The notes below the pieces were generated by a model that was given only the letters and a program-made list of their open reading frames with translations, did not search any database and was not told the DNA's origin. Below are positions 17,401-25,339 of a DNA stretch of 64,000 nt, in pieces. Source of the stretch: Halobaculum limi (GTDB lineage: Archaea; Halobacteriota; Halobacteria; Halobacteriales; Haloferacaceae). Numbering within the stretch: position 1 is the stretch's first letter; every line of letters starts with the position of its first letter. The position numbers and the translations under genes are program-made. Location of the stretch: assembly GCF_029490015.1 (NCBI RefSeq), contig NZ_CP120468.1, positions 62,001 to 126,000 of the forward strand, read 5' to 3'.

Positions 17401-19008
17401 TCAGTCGAGATCGCTATCCTGTCTGGCGATCGGGTCGCCGTCGTCGCTGGCGGCCGTGTCAGCGATCCACTCGCGGGTTCGTGCCTCGCCGAGGTCCCAC
17501 ACGTCGCCAGAGACTCGTGGCCCAGCGAGTGCCGACCACGCCACGTTCACGAGCCAGGCGAGTTGCCCGGCGCCGAGCAGGTACGCGCCGACAGTGCTCA
17601 CGCGCTGGGCGGTCGCGAACGTCGCCGGGTACGTCGCTGTGCGGCGTGGGAGTCCGTCGAGTCCGATGAGCAACAGTGGAAGAAACGTCACCAAGACCCC
17701 GGTCACTGAACACCAGAAGTGGAGGCGAGCGAGGAACGGGTCGTACAGCCGCCCCGTCAGTAATGGGAACCAGTAGTAGACGGCCGCGAACGCTCCGAAA
17801 ACGGTCAACCCGACGAGCATGAGGTGGAAGTGCCCGACGACGTAGAACGTGTCGTGGAGCACGATGTCGATCGGGATGGATGCGAGGAACACGCCCGTGA
17901 CGCCCCCGAGGACGAACGTCGCGACCGCGCCCAGACAGAACAGCATCGGTGCCGTGAGCCGAATGGAGCCGTTCCACAGCGTCGCGATCCAGTTGAACGT
18001 CTTCACCGCAGAGGGGACGCCGATGGCGAGGGTAACAGCCATGAACGACGCTTTGAGTCGTGGGTCCAGTCCCGTCGTGAACATGTGGTGTGCCCAGACG
18101 CCGAACGAGAGCGTCCCGACCGCGAGCGTCGAGTAGACGACCGAGTTGCGGCCGAACAACTCTCGCCCCGCGAACTTCGGCAACACGTGACTGATCACGC
18201 CCATCGCGGGCAGTGCGAGCACGTACACTTCCGGGTGGCCCCAGAACCAGAACAGGTGTTGCCACAGCATCGGCCCGCCGCCGTCGACCGCGAAGTACGT
18301 CGTGCCGACGTTGCGGTCGAGCAGCAACATGAGCAGCGCCGACCCGAGGATCGGGAACGCAAACATCGCCAACCCCGCGGCGACGAGCATCGACCACGTG
18401 AACAGGTCGAGGCGGTCCCACGTGACCGCTGGCGCCCGCTCGGTGATCACGGTGACGACGACGTTGATCGACGCGAGGATCGTCCCGACGCCGGAGAGGT
18501 GCAGCCCCAAAAGCGTGAGGTCGACTGCCGGGTTTGTCGACTGCGTCGACAGCGGCGGGTACAGCGTCCAGCCGAGCGCGACAGGGGCCAGCGACTCGAC
18601 GCCAGGGAGCGCGAGTGCTACGGTGCCGGCGCGAACGAGTAGGATCGACGGGGGGAGTAGCCACACCGCGGTGGCGTTGGCCCGCGGGAACGCCATCTCG
18701 TCGGCGCCGATGAGCGGCGGCACGACGACGTTCGCCAGTCCGAAGAAGCCAGGCGTGGCGAACAAGAACACCATCGTCAGTCCGTGGGTTGTGAATAACT
18801 CGTCGTAGGTGGCCGCCTCGACGAGCGTCGCCTGTGGCGTCAACAGCGCCGTCCGGATCACCATCGCGTCGACCGCTCCCCACAGCCCCGCAACCGAGGC
18901 GAACACCAAGTAGAGGATACCGACTCGCCGGTGGTCAACCGTCGTCAGCCAACCGACCAGCCCCGTGGGGACGAGTCGCCGAGGAGAGCCGTGGGGACGG
19001 GGGCTCAC
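17401..19008 (-). CDS. haem-copper oxidase subunit I
   Basis: 535 residues, about 12 membrane helices. Low-spin haem ligands are His75 (TTHGLTM) and His395; haem a3 ligand is His393 (VGHFHLM). The CuB ligands are His258 (WGHPEVY, with Glu260 and cross-link Tyr262) and His307-His308 (VWAHHMF). The K-channel Lys336 is present (AVKTFNW). At the D-channel entrance A-type enzymes read GAPDMAFPR, while this protein reads GADEMAFPR, so Glu104 replaces the usual Asp. The GTG start overlaps the preceding gene (GTGA). No subunit II (CuA), III or haem A synthase gene is nearby. Confidence 0.93.
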   Translation of the reverse strand: MSPRPHGSPRRLVPTGLVGWLTTVDHRRVGILYLVFASVAGLWGAVDAMVIRTALLTPQATLVEAATYDELFTTHGLTMVFLFATPGFFGLANVVVPPLIGADEMAFPRANATAVWLLPPSILLVRAGTVALALPGVESLAPVALGWTLYPPLSTQSTNPAVDLTLLGLHLSGVGTILASINVVVTVITERAPAVTWDRLDLFTWSMLVAAGLAMFAFPILGSALLMLLLDRNVGTTYFAVDGGGPMLWQHLFWFWGHPEVYVLALPAMGVISHVLPKFAGRELFGRNSVVYSTLAVGTLSFGVWAHHMFTTGLDPRLKASFMAVTLAIGVPSAVKTFNWIATLWNGSIRLTAPMLFCLGAVATFVLGGVTGVFLASIPIDIVLHDTFYVVGHFHLMLVGLTVFGAFAAVYYWFPLLTGRLYDPFLARLHFWCSVTGVLVTFLPLLLIGLDGLPRRTATYPATFATAQRVSTVGAYLLGAGQLAWLVNVAWSALAGPRVSGDVWDLGEARTREWIADTAASDDGDPIARQDSDLD

Positions 19009-20330
19009 TCGGCGACCCCCCGAGCGACCCGACCGATCGCGGCTCGAATTTGCCGCCGGTACAGTTCGTACACGCCGACTGCAGCGACAAAGGCGGCGAG
19101 TCGGAAGGCGAACTCCGGCGCGAGCGCGTACGCAGCGGTCACAGGCACCACGGCGAGTGCGCGGGCAGCGGGTTGTGCCAGTCGGTAGGCGACTGCGAGT
19201 TCCGGGTCCAAGCTGTCGACCAGCCTCCGGCGAGCGGGGTCGGCGAGGCGTCGCGTGCCGTACAGTCCGAACGCGACTGCATCGGTCGCGATGGTCGGCG
19301 TGGGTTCGACGAGCGCCAGTGGCGCCACGACACCAGCGAGGAGTCCGAGCGCGAGGGTCGCTCGCCGCGAGGTCGCCGCCAGCAACACTTCCCCGGCGGC
19401 CGGGGCGACCGCAGCGGCGACCGCCTCCAGCCCGAGCAGCAGCGCGAACGCGGCAACCGGGCCGACGTCCAGCCACAACACCCGCTCGGCGGGCGTCCGC
19501 ACCGCGAGCACGAGGACGGGCGCGAACGCGACGAACGCGGCGACGGAGAGCCCACCCGCGACGTCGGCGACGAGTGCCGTCCGGATCGGCCGCGGTGCCG
19601 TCTGGAGGCGGCCGACGAGCGTCCGCGCCGAGCGGTCGGGCGCCGCCAGCGACGGCCGATCGTCGCCACGGAGTCGGCCTCCCCTCCCGTTGAGCGCGAC
19701 CGACACCATCGTCACGCCCAATCCGACGGTGACCGTCACCGCGAGCAGTAGTCCCACGACGACCGTGACTCGGTCGGTGAGCGCCGAGACGGCGAACGCG
19801 AACGCCAGCACCATCGGGCGGGCGAGCCGAGCGGTCGACGCCGCCGAGACGATCCGAACGAGCGTGTCGCCGCCGCCGCCGGCGTCGCTGCCGATCACAG
19901 CCCGGATCGCACGCAAGCCGGCGTCGTAGCCCGCGGTGGGCCAGACGGCGACGAGCGGTGCCACGAGGAGGACCCACGCCGACGCCGGAAGGACGTGACC
20001 GTTCACCCCCCCGATTCCTGGCGCGAGCAGCCACACTAACAGGCCGAAGGCGGCCACGAGCGCCAGCGGCGTCACAGCGGGGAACGAGCCGCTGAGGGCA
20101 GTGTCCTCCGCAGAGAGGGCGGGGTAGACGACCGGAACTCCGAGGACGACGAGGCCGAACGCGCCCAGCGCGACCGGGCCACCGCCGAGCGCGAGGAGGT
20201 AGGCGGGGGCGTACCGGAGCGTGACGGCGACGGCCGCGGTGTACCCGACTGTCACGAGTGCGAGTGTCGCCGGCTCCGAGCCGACGCGCTCGACGCCGCT
20301 CGCGAGGCGGACGAAGGAGTCGCGGGTCAC
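19005..20330 (-). CDS. MFS-like membrane protein
   Basis: 441 residues with about ten to twelve hydrophobic segments and a central cytoplasmic loop (about residues 215-250). Segments such as PRPIRTALVADVAGGLSVA and a late PEFAFRLAAFVAAVGVYEL resemble haloarchaeal major-facilitator transporters, but the usual loop 2-3 signature is weak. The call is therefore fold-level only and the substrate is unknown. GTG start overlaps the propeller lipoprotein and the stop overlaps oxidase subunit I, both by four bases, so its amount is tied to them. Confidence 0.65.
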   Translation of the reverse strand: MTRDSFVRLASGVERVGSEPATLALVTVGYTAAVAVTLRYAPAYLLALGGGPVALGAFGLVVLGVPVVYPALSAEDTALSGSFPAVTPLALVAAFGLLVWLLAPGIGGVNGHVLPASAWVLLVAPLVAVWPTAGYDAGLRAIRAVIGSDAGGGGDTLVRIVSAASTARLARPMVLAFAFAVSALTDRVTVVVGLLLAVTVTVGLGVTMVSVALNGRGGRLRGDDRPSLAAPDRSARTLVGRLQTAPRPIRTALVADVAGGLSVAAFVAFAPVLVLAVRTPAERVLWLDVGPVAAFALLLGLEAVAAAVAPAAGEVLLAATSRRATLALGLLAGVVAPLALVEPTPTIATDAVAFGLYGTRRLADPARRRLVDSLDPELAVAYRLAQPAARALAVVPVTAAYALAPEFAFRLAAFVAAVGVYELYRRQIRAAIGRVARGVAE

Positions 20331-21310
20331 GGGTCGTCCGGACGCGGGCGCTCGACGATCTCACCCGAGTCACCCACGGCGACCGGGGGGTACTGGCCTG
20401 CGCCAAGCGTCGCCCCGTGGAGCGCCGCCGACGCCTGCAGGGAGTCCTGTTGCCAGCCGTCCGGCGTCAGTTGGTAGATGACTCCCGACTCGCCGACGGC
20501 GAGTCCGCCGCGCTTGGTGCGGTCGATCGCGTGGAGGTCGGCCGTTCCGGCCTCAATAGTGGTCCAATCGAAGCCGTTGTACCGAAAGATACGGCCGTCT
20601 TGGGCGGCCGCTGCGGCGCGCTCCTCCCCGAACGGAGAGACGTCGAACAGCGAGTCGCTCGTGGTATCGATACCGATCCGACGCCACTCCTCCCGGTCGA
20701 CCGTCTTGAACACCTCACCGCCGGAGTCGACGACGTAGCCGAAGCCGTTGTCGCCGAACGCGACCGCCGTGCCAGTCGTCCCGCTACCGGGTTCGAACGG
20801 GTCGTCCCAGTCGACAGTTCCGTCGCCACCGTAGCGGCCCCGGAGCAGTTCCCCGGAGCCGTTGAGGAGGAACACCCACTCCTCGCCGGCGACGCCGAGG
20901 ACGCCGACGGCCTCCCAGGAACTGGTCTTCCCAAGCGGTGCAGAGAAGTCGGTCGACGTTCGTGTGACTACGTCGTAGCGACCGACCGCACCGGAGTCGC
21001 CTGCGGCCCACATCGCCCGCCCGTCGTCGGTCCCGTCGGCGTCGAACAGTGCATTGCCGCCGTTGCCCGGGCCGTGTTTGGAGACGGTTGCCCAACCGAG
21101 GTGACAGCGGGCGACGATCCGCCCAGACTCGCCGACAGCGTACGGACCGTCTCGGGTTGCAGTGACGGCGTACAAGGACTTCATCGTCGGCGACTCGACC
21201 GGTTCCCAGCGACTGGTGTCGTCATCGCCGCCGACACAGCCTGTCAACGCGAGCGTGCCGGCCGAACCGATCGCCGCGAGCGCCGCCCGTCGCGTCGGGT
21301 GGCGGATCAC
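20327..21310 (-). CDS. Tat-exported beta-propeller lipoprotein (BNR/YCF48-like)
   Basis: 327 residues from the GTG at 21310. The signal RHPTRRAALAAIGSAG ends in lipobox LTGC, so the protein should be lipid-anchored on the outer face. Repeated blades read GPYAVGESGRIV, MWAAGDSGAVGRYD, GYVVDSGGEVFK and LAVGESGVIY. It is a paralogue of 15343-16311. Being outside and encoded directly ahead of an MFS-like protein and oxidase subunit I, it could assist assembly or copper loading of the oxidase (inferred from YCF48-type proteins). Start chosen because the GTG overlaps the 89-aa gene stop (GTGA) and gives a clean signal. Confidence 0.82.
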   Translation of the reverse strand: MIRHPTRRAALAAIGSAGTLALTGCVGGDDDTSRWEPVESPTMKSLYAVTATRDGPYAVGESGRIVARCHLGWATVSKHGPGNGGNALFDADGTDDGRAMWAAGDSGAVGRYDVVTRTSTDFSAPLGKTSSWEAVGVLGVAGEEWVFLLNGSGELLRGRYGGDGTVDWDDPFEPGSGTTGTAVAFGDNGFGYVVDSGGEVFKTVDREEWRRIGIDTTSDSLFDVSPFGEERAAAAAQDGRIFRYNGFDWTTIEAGTADLHAIDRTKRGGLAVGESGVIYQLTPDGWQQDSLQASAALHGATLGAGQYPPVAVGDSGEIVERPRPDDP

Positions 21311-21576
21311 GGACCGACCTCCACGAGAGACGTACCCAGTGGCTCCAGCAGCCACACACTCAGCGGTCGGTCCCTCTGGGGGAGATCAGTCGGAGTGGTG
21401 ACGTCGCGGTACTCGGCGTGGTCGCAGCAGTCGTCGTGGTTGGTCTGGCTGTCCGTCTGGCGTCCGATGTCGTGTCTGTGCATGGTGTTGTGTACGCGTC
21501 GGGTGGTCGAGCGATGCGATTCGGTGTGACCCGCCGAGTCGGGTCGGCAGGGCGATAGGAGAGCAGTGGTCGTCAT
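21307..21576 (-). CDS. small hydrophilic protein, function unknown, coupled on both sides
   Basis: 89 residues. The ATG overlaps the stop of the 414-aa membrane protein (ATGA at 21573-21576) and its own stop overlaps the lipoprotein GTG (GTGA), which is good evidence for a real gene despite its lack of relatives I recognise. It is rich in His, Asp, Arg and Thr, with a NHDDCCDHAEY cluster that could bind a metal and a hydrophobic C-terminal stretch LSVWLLEPLGTSLVEV. An internal ATG at 21483 would give 58 residues. Part of its DNA (21503-21521) resembles the repeat found before the DUF2182 gene. Confidence 0.6.
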   Translation of the reverse strand: MTTTALLSPCRPDSAGHTESHRSTTRRVHNTMHRHDIGRQTDSQTNHDDCCDHAEYRDVTTPTDLPQRDRPLSVWLLEPLGTSLVEVGP

Positions 21577-22817
21577 CGCGGGGGACTGAACGGGCCGGGG
21601 GCAGCCGAACGCTGGACGACGGTCGACAGGCGGACGACGTGCGCAAACAGCACGGCGAACGGCGCGAACGCGGCCGCGAGCGAGGCGCTAACCAGCAGCA
21701 ACAAGGGAAACGCGTGGACCACCGGCGGGTAGCCGCTTGCGTAGATCATGACGACCAACGAGGCGGCGACCAGCGCGATCGCGCCGGTGTAGGCCAGTCG
21801 CCGCGAGAGACGAGCGAGCGAGCGCTGGATGTACAGCGTCGAGAAGTACTGCCCGGCGACTTCGAGCGTGGAGAGCGCCTCCTCGCTGTCGACGAGCGCC
21901 TCGCCGATGGCAGGGGGTGGATCGTTGCGCTCCCGGAGTCGACGGGAGGCAGCAAGACGGCTTCCGACCCCCTCGTCGAGCATCGGGAGTAGGACCTCGA
22001 ACGTCGCGTCGGCGGGGCGGCACCGCTCGGTCAGCCGGGTGGCCAGATCGGTAACAGCGACGCCGTGGTCGTGGATCGGTCCGTCGCGGCCGGCCGTCGC
22101 CGAGACGACGGCGTCTGCACGGTCGTCGACAGCGGCGACCAGACCGCGCGTGAACGCGACCGGGTCAGCCGTAGCCTCGGCGACAGCCCCGTCGAGCGCC
22201 TCCGCCTCAGCACGAAACTCGTCTATCTCCTCGAGTCGCTCGCGGTGGCTCTCTGGCGTCCCCGTCAACCACGTCAACGCGAGTTGGTTGACCCCGATCA
22301 CCACCGGGACAAACGAGAACAGCCCTGCGATGATAGTCGAGAACATCGTCGTGACGAAGTCGCTCTCGCGAACGCCGATGACGCCCGCGACGCCGAGGCC
22401 GAGGGTGCCGAAGAACACCACCGCGACGAAGGCGACGACGACGTGCGTGCGGTCGCCGGCGACGAGGAGCCAGCGGTTGGCGTCGTCGCGCGCTTCGCCG
22501 AACAGGATCTCACGGAAGCCGGTCAACAGCCACGAGAGGAGGGTCGCACCGACGCGGACGAGCAGCGTCGCGAGGGCGACCAGCAGTCGGGCGAGGACGC
22601 CGAAGAGCGTCGCCATCGCGTCGACGACTTCGCCGTCTTCGTGGGGTGTATTGCGGTCGATGCGCGCTTCGATGTGGTCGATGGTGTCCAGCGAATCGTC
22701 AACCCGCGTCGGCGGCGTTGGTTCGTCGCCGAGGGCGTCACCAGCGACGTCAGCCTGAGCGTCGCCACCGGTGGATCCGTCACCTCCGTCACCGCCGAAT
22801 CTGTCGTCGCGGGTCAC
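21573..22817 (-). CDS. membrane protein of unknown function
   Basis: 414 residues from the GTG at 22817, which overlaps the DUF389 stop (GTGA). An acidic Gly/Asp-rich N-terminal tail is followed by two helices near 70-100, two near 125-190, a long soluble coiled region (about 205-345, GTPESHRERLEEIDEFRAEA) and two C-terminal helices. Translation from further upstream would add only Arg/Pro-rich residues. Family not recognised. The co-translation with DUF389 and the propeller/oxidase genes suggests a membrane complex or a shared stress response. Confidence 0.75.
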   Translation of the reverse strand: MTRDDRFGGDGGDGSTGGDAQADVAGDALGDEPTPPTRVDDSLDTIDHIEARIDRNTPHEDGEVVDAMATLFGVLARLLVALATLLVRVGATLLSWLLTGFREILFGEARDDANRWLLVAGDRTHVVVAFVAVVFFGTLGLGVAGVIGVRESDFVTTMFSTIIAGLFSFVPVVIGVNQLALTWLTGTPESHRERLEEIDEFRAEAEALDGAVAEATADPVAFTRGLVAAVDDRADAVVSATAGRDGPIHDHGVAVTDLATRLTERCRPADATFEVLLPMLDEGVGSRLAASRRLRERNDPPPAIGEALVDSEEALSTLEVAGQYFSTLYIQRSLARLSRRLAYTGAIALVAASLVVMIYASGYPPVVHAFPLLLLVSASLAAAFAPFAVLFAHVVRLSTVVQRSAAPGPFSPPR

Positions 22818-23860
22818 AACAGTCCTCCAGTGAGGAGGTCGCCGTGTGACAACTCGACCAGCAGGAACGTGACGACACCCAACAGCGCGAGCAGGCCGGC
22901 GACGAGTTTCAGGATGTGACCACGGGTACGCCGCAGTTGTGTCCAGTTGTCTGGGTGGTAGCCCAGCGACCACAAGGAGACGACCGCTGCCAACTCAATG
23001 GCGACGAAGTTCAGCCCGTTGACAGCGAGCGCGCCGACGACGAGTCGGGGTGCCCACCAGACGAGACCGACGCCGGCGACGCCGACGGGCGGCACGAGTG
23101 CCGACGCGAGCATCACCTGCGTCACGACCGTCGAACCGTCCGTCGAGAGCCCGACGGCACCCGCGATGCCGGAACCGAGGGCGACGACGAGCAGTAACAT
23201 CGCCGAGGAGCCGAGACTGCTCGCGGAGACGACCGCGCTCGCGTCGAACACCCCGTCGGCGACCGGCGTGAGCCGAACCACGAGCGCGAAGCCGGTCGCG
23301 CTGGTGACACCGACGACGGTGCCCAGCGCCTGCATGAGCAGCCCGTCGCGTGCGAGGGAGTCGTCGCCGGTGACGGTGCCCACGCTGGCGGCCATCGCCG
23401 GCGCGAACAGCGGCGCGATCACCATCGCACCGAGGACGACCGTCAGGGAGTTCAACAGAAACCCTGCCGTCGCGAGCGTCGCGCCGATGGCCGTCAGCAA
23501 ACAGTAGATGCGCGTCGCCGGGAGGATGTCACGCGCCGTCGACCGGAGTTCGTCACGGGCGATGCGGCGGCTGTCGGTAGGAGAGGCCTCGCCCTCGTCT
23601 TCGCGCAGGTGGTTGAACCGATCGGAGACGACAGCCTCTGCGTCTTGAACGACGGTGTAGGTGTCGCCGGTGACGCCGAGGTCGTCGAGGCGGTCGAGCA
23701 CGGGTTCCACTGCATTCGCTGGCACCGGGAGCGACACCACCGTCGAGCCGTCGGTGTCGGAGCGATCCGTCACGACGTAGTCGAGTTCCTCCTCCTCCAA
23801 CGCCGTGAGCACCGGGTCGATCACCTCCGCCCGAGTGGCGAGAATCTCGACGAGCCGCAT
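22814..23860 (-). CDS. DUF389 family membrane protein
   Basis: 348 residues (ATG at 23860; an ATG at 23875 would add five). The N-terminal about 95 residues form a soluble ACT-like domain (MRLVEILATRAEVIDPVL, then VSLPVPANAVEPVLDRL). The C-terminal part has six to seven helices with the family motif LTVVLGAMVIAPLFAPAMAAS. The family is widespread but its function is unknown. It is the first gene of the overlapping six-gene minus-strand chain. Confidence 0.88.
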   Translation of the reverse strand: MRLVEILATRAEVIDPVLTALEEEELDYVVTDRSDTDGSTVVSLPVPANAVEPVLDRLDDLGVTGDTYTVVQDAEAVVSDRFNHLREDEGEASPTDSRRIARDELRSTARDILPATRIYCLLTAIGATLATAGFLLNSLTVVLGAMVIAPLFAPAMAASVGTVTGDDSLARDGLLMQALGTVVGVTSATGFALVVRLTPVADGVFDASAVVSASSLGSSAMLLLVVALGSGIAGAVGLSTDGSTVVTQVMLASALVPPVGVAGVGLVWWAPRLVVGALAVNGLNFVAIELAAVVSLWSLGYHPDNWTQLRRTRGHILKLVAGLLALLGVVTFLLVELSHGDLLTGGLL

Positions 23861-23884
23861 ATTCCGTTCGTGCATCCCGACGAC

Positions 23885-24451
23885 TCACCACCACCGCTCA
23901 CGAAGCGTCTCGGCTACGACGGCGTCGTCGAAGGCGGCCGTGTAGCGGGCGGCGATCGCGTTCCAGATGCGCTCCCCGCGGTCGCTCGGGTCACCCCGGC
24001 AGTCGGTCACACAGCGGGCGATCACTCCGTCGCCGACTGGGTGAAACCGCAGGTGGCCGTAACAGACGGGACAGCGCCACTCGGCGTGCGATCCCATCCA
24101 CTCGACGTCGTGGCCTGCACGACGAAGGCGCTCGGCGAGGGCGTACCAGACGACGACGTCCCAGACGGCCTCACCACCGCCGGCGCGCTTGAGACGGCGG
24201 ATCGCGAGCGCTGCCGCACGGTCGATCGACTCGTCGGCCGGTCCACTCGCGTTCCGACTGCGGCGGAAGTGGACGACGAGCGCCGTCGCCGACGAGCAGC
24301 GCTCGCCGTTCGTCAACTCGCCCGTCGGCTCGACGTCGGGCGGACTATCGTCGTCGATCGGGACTCGTTCGGCCCGCCCGCGATCGTCGTAGTGGAGTTC
24401 CTCAGACAGCGATGCACCGGTCGTCGGACAGAACGCGTTGCTACCTTTCAT
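23885..24451 (-). CDS. zinc-ribbon protein, function unknown
   Basis: 188 residues. The C-terminal half has CPVC (WRCPVCYGHLRF) and CVTDC (VIARCVTDCRGD), a likely single zinc site, followed by ERIWNAIAARY. The N-terminus (FCPTTGASLSEEL) has one more Cys. No enzyme motif. It ends 24 bases before the DUF389 start on the same strand, so it may be co-transcribed with the chain. Confidence 0.7.
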   Translation of the reverse strand: MKGSNAFCPTTGASLSEELHYDDRGRAERVPIDDDSPPDVEPTGELTNGERCSSATALVVHFRRSRNASGPADESIDRAAALAIRRLKRAGGGEAVWDVVVWYALAERLRRAGHDVEWMGSHAEWRCPVCYGHLRFHPVGDGVIARCVTDCRGDPSDRGERIWNAIAARYTAAFDDAVVAETLRERWW

Positions 24452-24544
24452 CGTTCTCGTGAACCTGTCGCTGGCGGGGTGCCGTCGTTCACGCTGCCGC
24501 GCATCGGGCCCCCGACTCGTCCGATTCGACGACCGGATGGGCCT

Positions 24545-24574
24545 TATATTTCGTACAATATATAGTGAAATATA
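24545..24574. promoter_or_regulatory. AT-rich palindromic site
   Basis: TATATTTC (24545-24552) and GAAATATA (24567-24574) form a perfect 8-bp inverted repeat around a TATATA core in otherwise G+C-rich DNA. It lies between the 3' end of the small membrane protein gene and the zinc-ribbon gene, about 95 bases before the latter's start. It could be an operator combined with a TATA box. The rest of the 24452-24648 gap shows nothing. Confidence 0.5.
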
Positions 24575-24648
24575 CTATCTGCCGAACCGAAGACTGGTCT
24601 GGGGGAGCAAAACACTGAGAGGAGCGGTGGGGAGCCCGTTCGGTCTAC

Positions 24649-24948
24649 TTACCGCATCGAGACGACTGTCAGGAACACGAGCGCGACGAACTGCAGCGCC
24701 CGCATCGCCAGCACGGTCGACTGCGCGAGCGTCGACCCCGCGTACAGCATCCCCATATCGAAGAAGAAGAACAGGGCGACGAGGTTCTCGACGAGGAGGA
24801 CGACCGCGAAGCCGAGCAAGCCGAGCGTGAGCGGCGTGCGGAACGTTCGGTAGTTGCGCCCCCAGACGACGAGCAACGCCAGCAGGAGGACGACGTTTAG
24901 CGCCGAAAGGGCGCTCGCGACGGTCAACAGGGAGGTCATCTGAGCCAT
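24649..24948 (-). CDS. small membrane protein resembling DUF7521
   Basis: 99 residues with four hydrophobic segments (about 5-27, 41-62, 64-74 plus, 82-97) and a short basic loop GRNYRTFRTP after helix 1, the feature it shares with the two small membrane proteins at 61818-62368. It starts 2 bases after the winged-helix gene, so they are one unit. The likely role is a membrane sensor or partner for that regulator; this is inferred from the repeated pairing. A relic of a paralogue's 3' end is at 12013-12060. Confidence 0.75.
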   Translation of the reverse strand: MAQMTSLLTVASALSALNVVLLLALLVVWGRNYRTFRTPLTLGLLGFAVVLLVENLVALFFFFDMGMLYAGSTLAQSTVLAMRALQFVALVFLTVVSMR

Positions 24949-24950
24949 AG

Positions 24951-25277
24951 TCAGTCGGTGGTGTCGGTGTCGTCAGTGGTGTGGTGGTCACTCGGGTCGG
25001 TCGTGTCGATTCGATCGGTGATCCGCTCGAACGACTCGCGGTGGCGCTCGAAGCGATCGGTGAGGAAGTACAGTTTGCCGTACTCCTCGGCGCCGGGTTC
25101 GACCACGTCGTGGTCGACGAGCATATCGAGGTGATGCCGGACGGTGTTGTAGTCTACGTCGAGTTCGGCCGCCAGTTGGTTGGCGTTGCGCGGCCGGTCG
25201 TCGAGGATCCGGATGATCCGCGCGCGGTTGACGCCGCCGCGGGTGCCGGCCAGTAGATACCACAACGCCTTCTCCAT
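24951..25277 (-). CDS. winged-helix regulator (ArsR/HTH_20-like)
   Basis: 108 residues from the ATG at 25277 (MEKALWYLLAGTRGG). The core is INRARIIR-type helix, RPRNANQLAAELDVDYNTVRHHLDML (recognition helix TVRHHLDM) and a wing VVEPGAEEYGKLYFLT. The C-terminal tail is Asp/Thr-rich. Proteins that begin this way are common in haloarchaea beside small four-helix membrane proteins. It lies between the molybdoenzyme (62-base gap) and the membrane-protein gene (2-base gap), all on the minus strand. Confidence 0.85.
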   Translation of the reverse strand: MEKALWYLLAGTRGGVNRARIIRILDDRPRNANQLAAELDVDYNTVRHHLDMLVDHDVVEPGAEEYGKLYFLTDRFERHRESFERITDRIDTTDPSDHHTTDDTDTTD

Positions 25278-25339
25278 ACTGTGTACTCGGATATGCTCGG
25301 TGTATCGCCCTAAAACGTTCGCAGCCGCGAGCGTCGCCG

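Noticed and set aside
17401-20406. An uninterrupted minus-strand frame of about 1000 codons running through oxidase subunit I into the next gene
   Set aside because: The upstream half is Arg-rich out-of-frame sequence over the MFS-like gene; the oxidase start is set by the GTGA overlap at 19005-19008.
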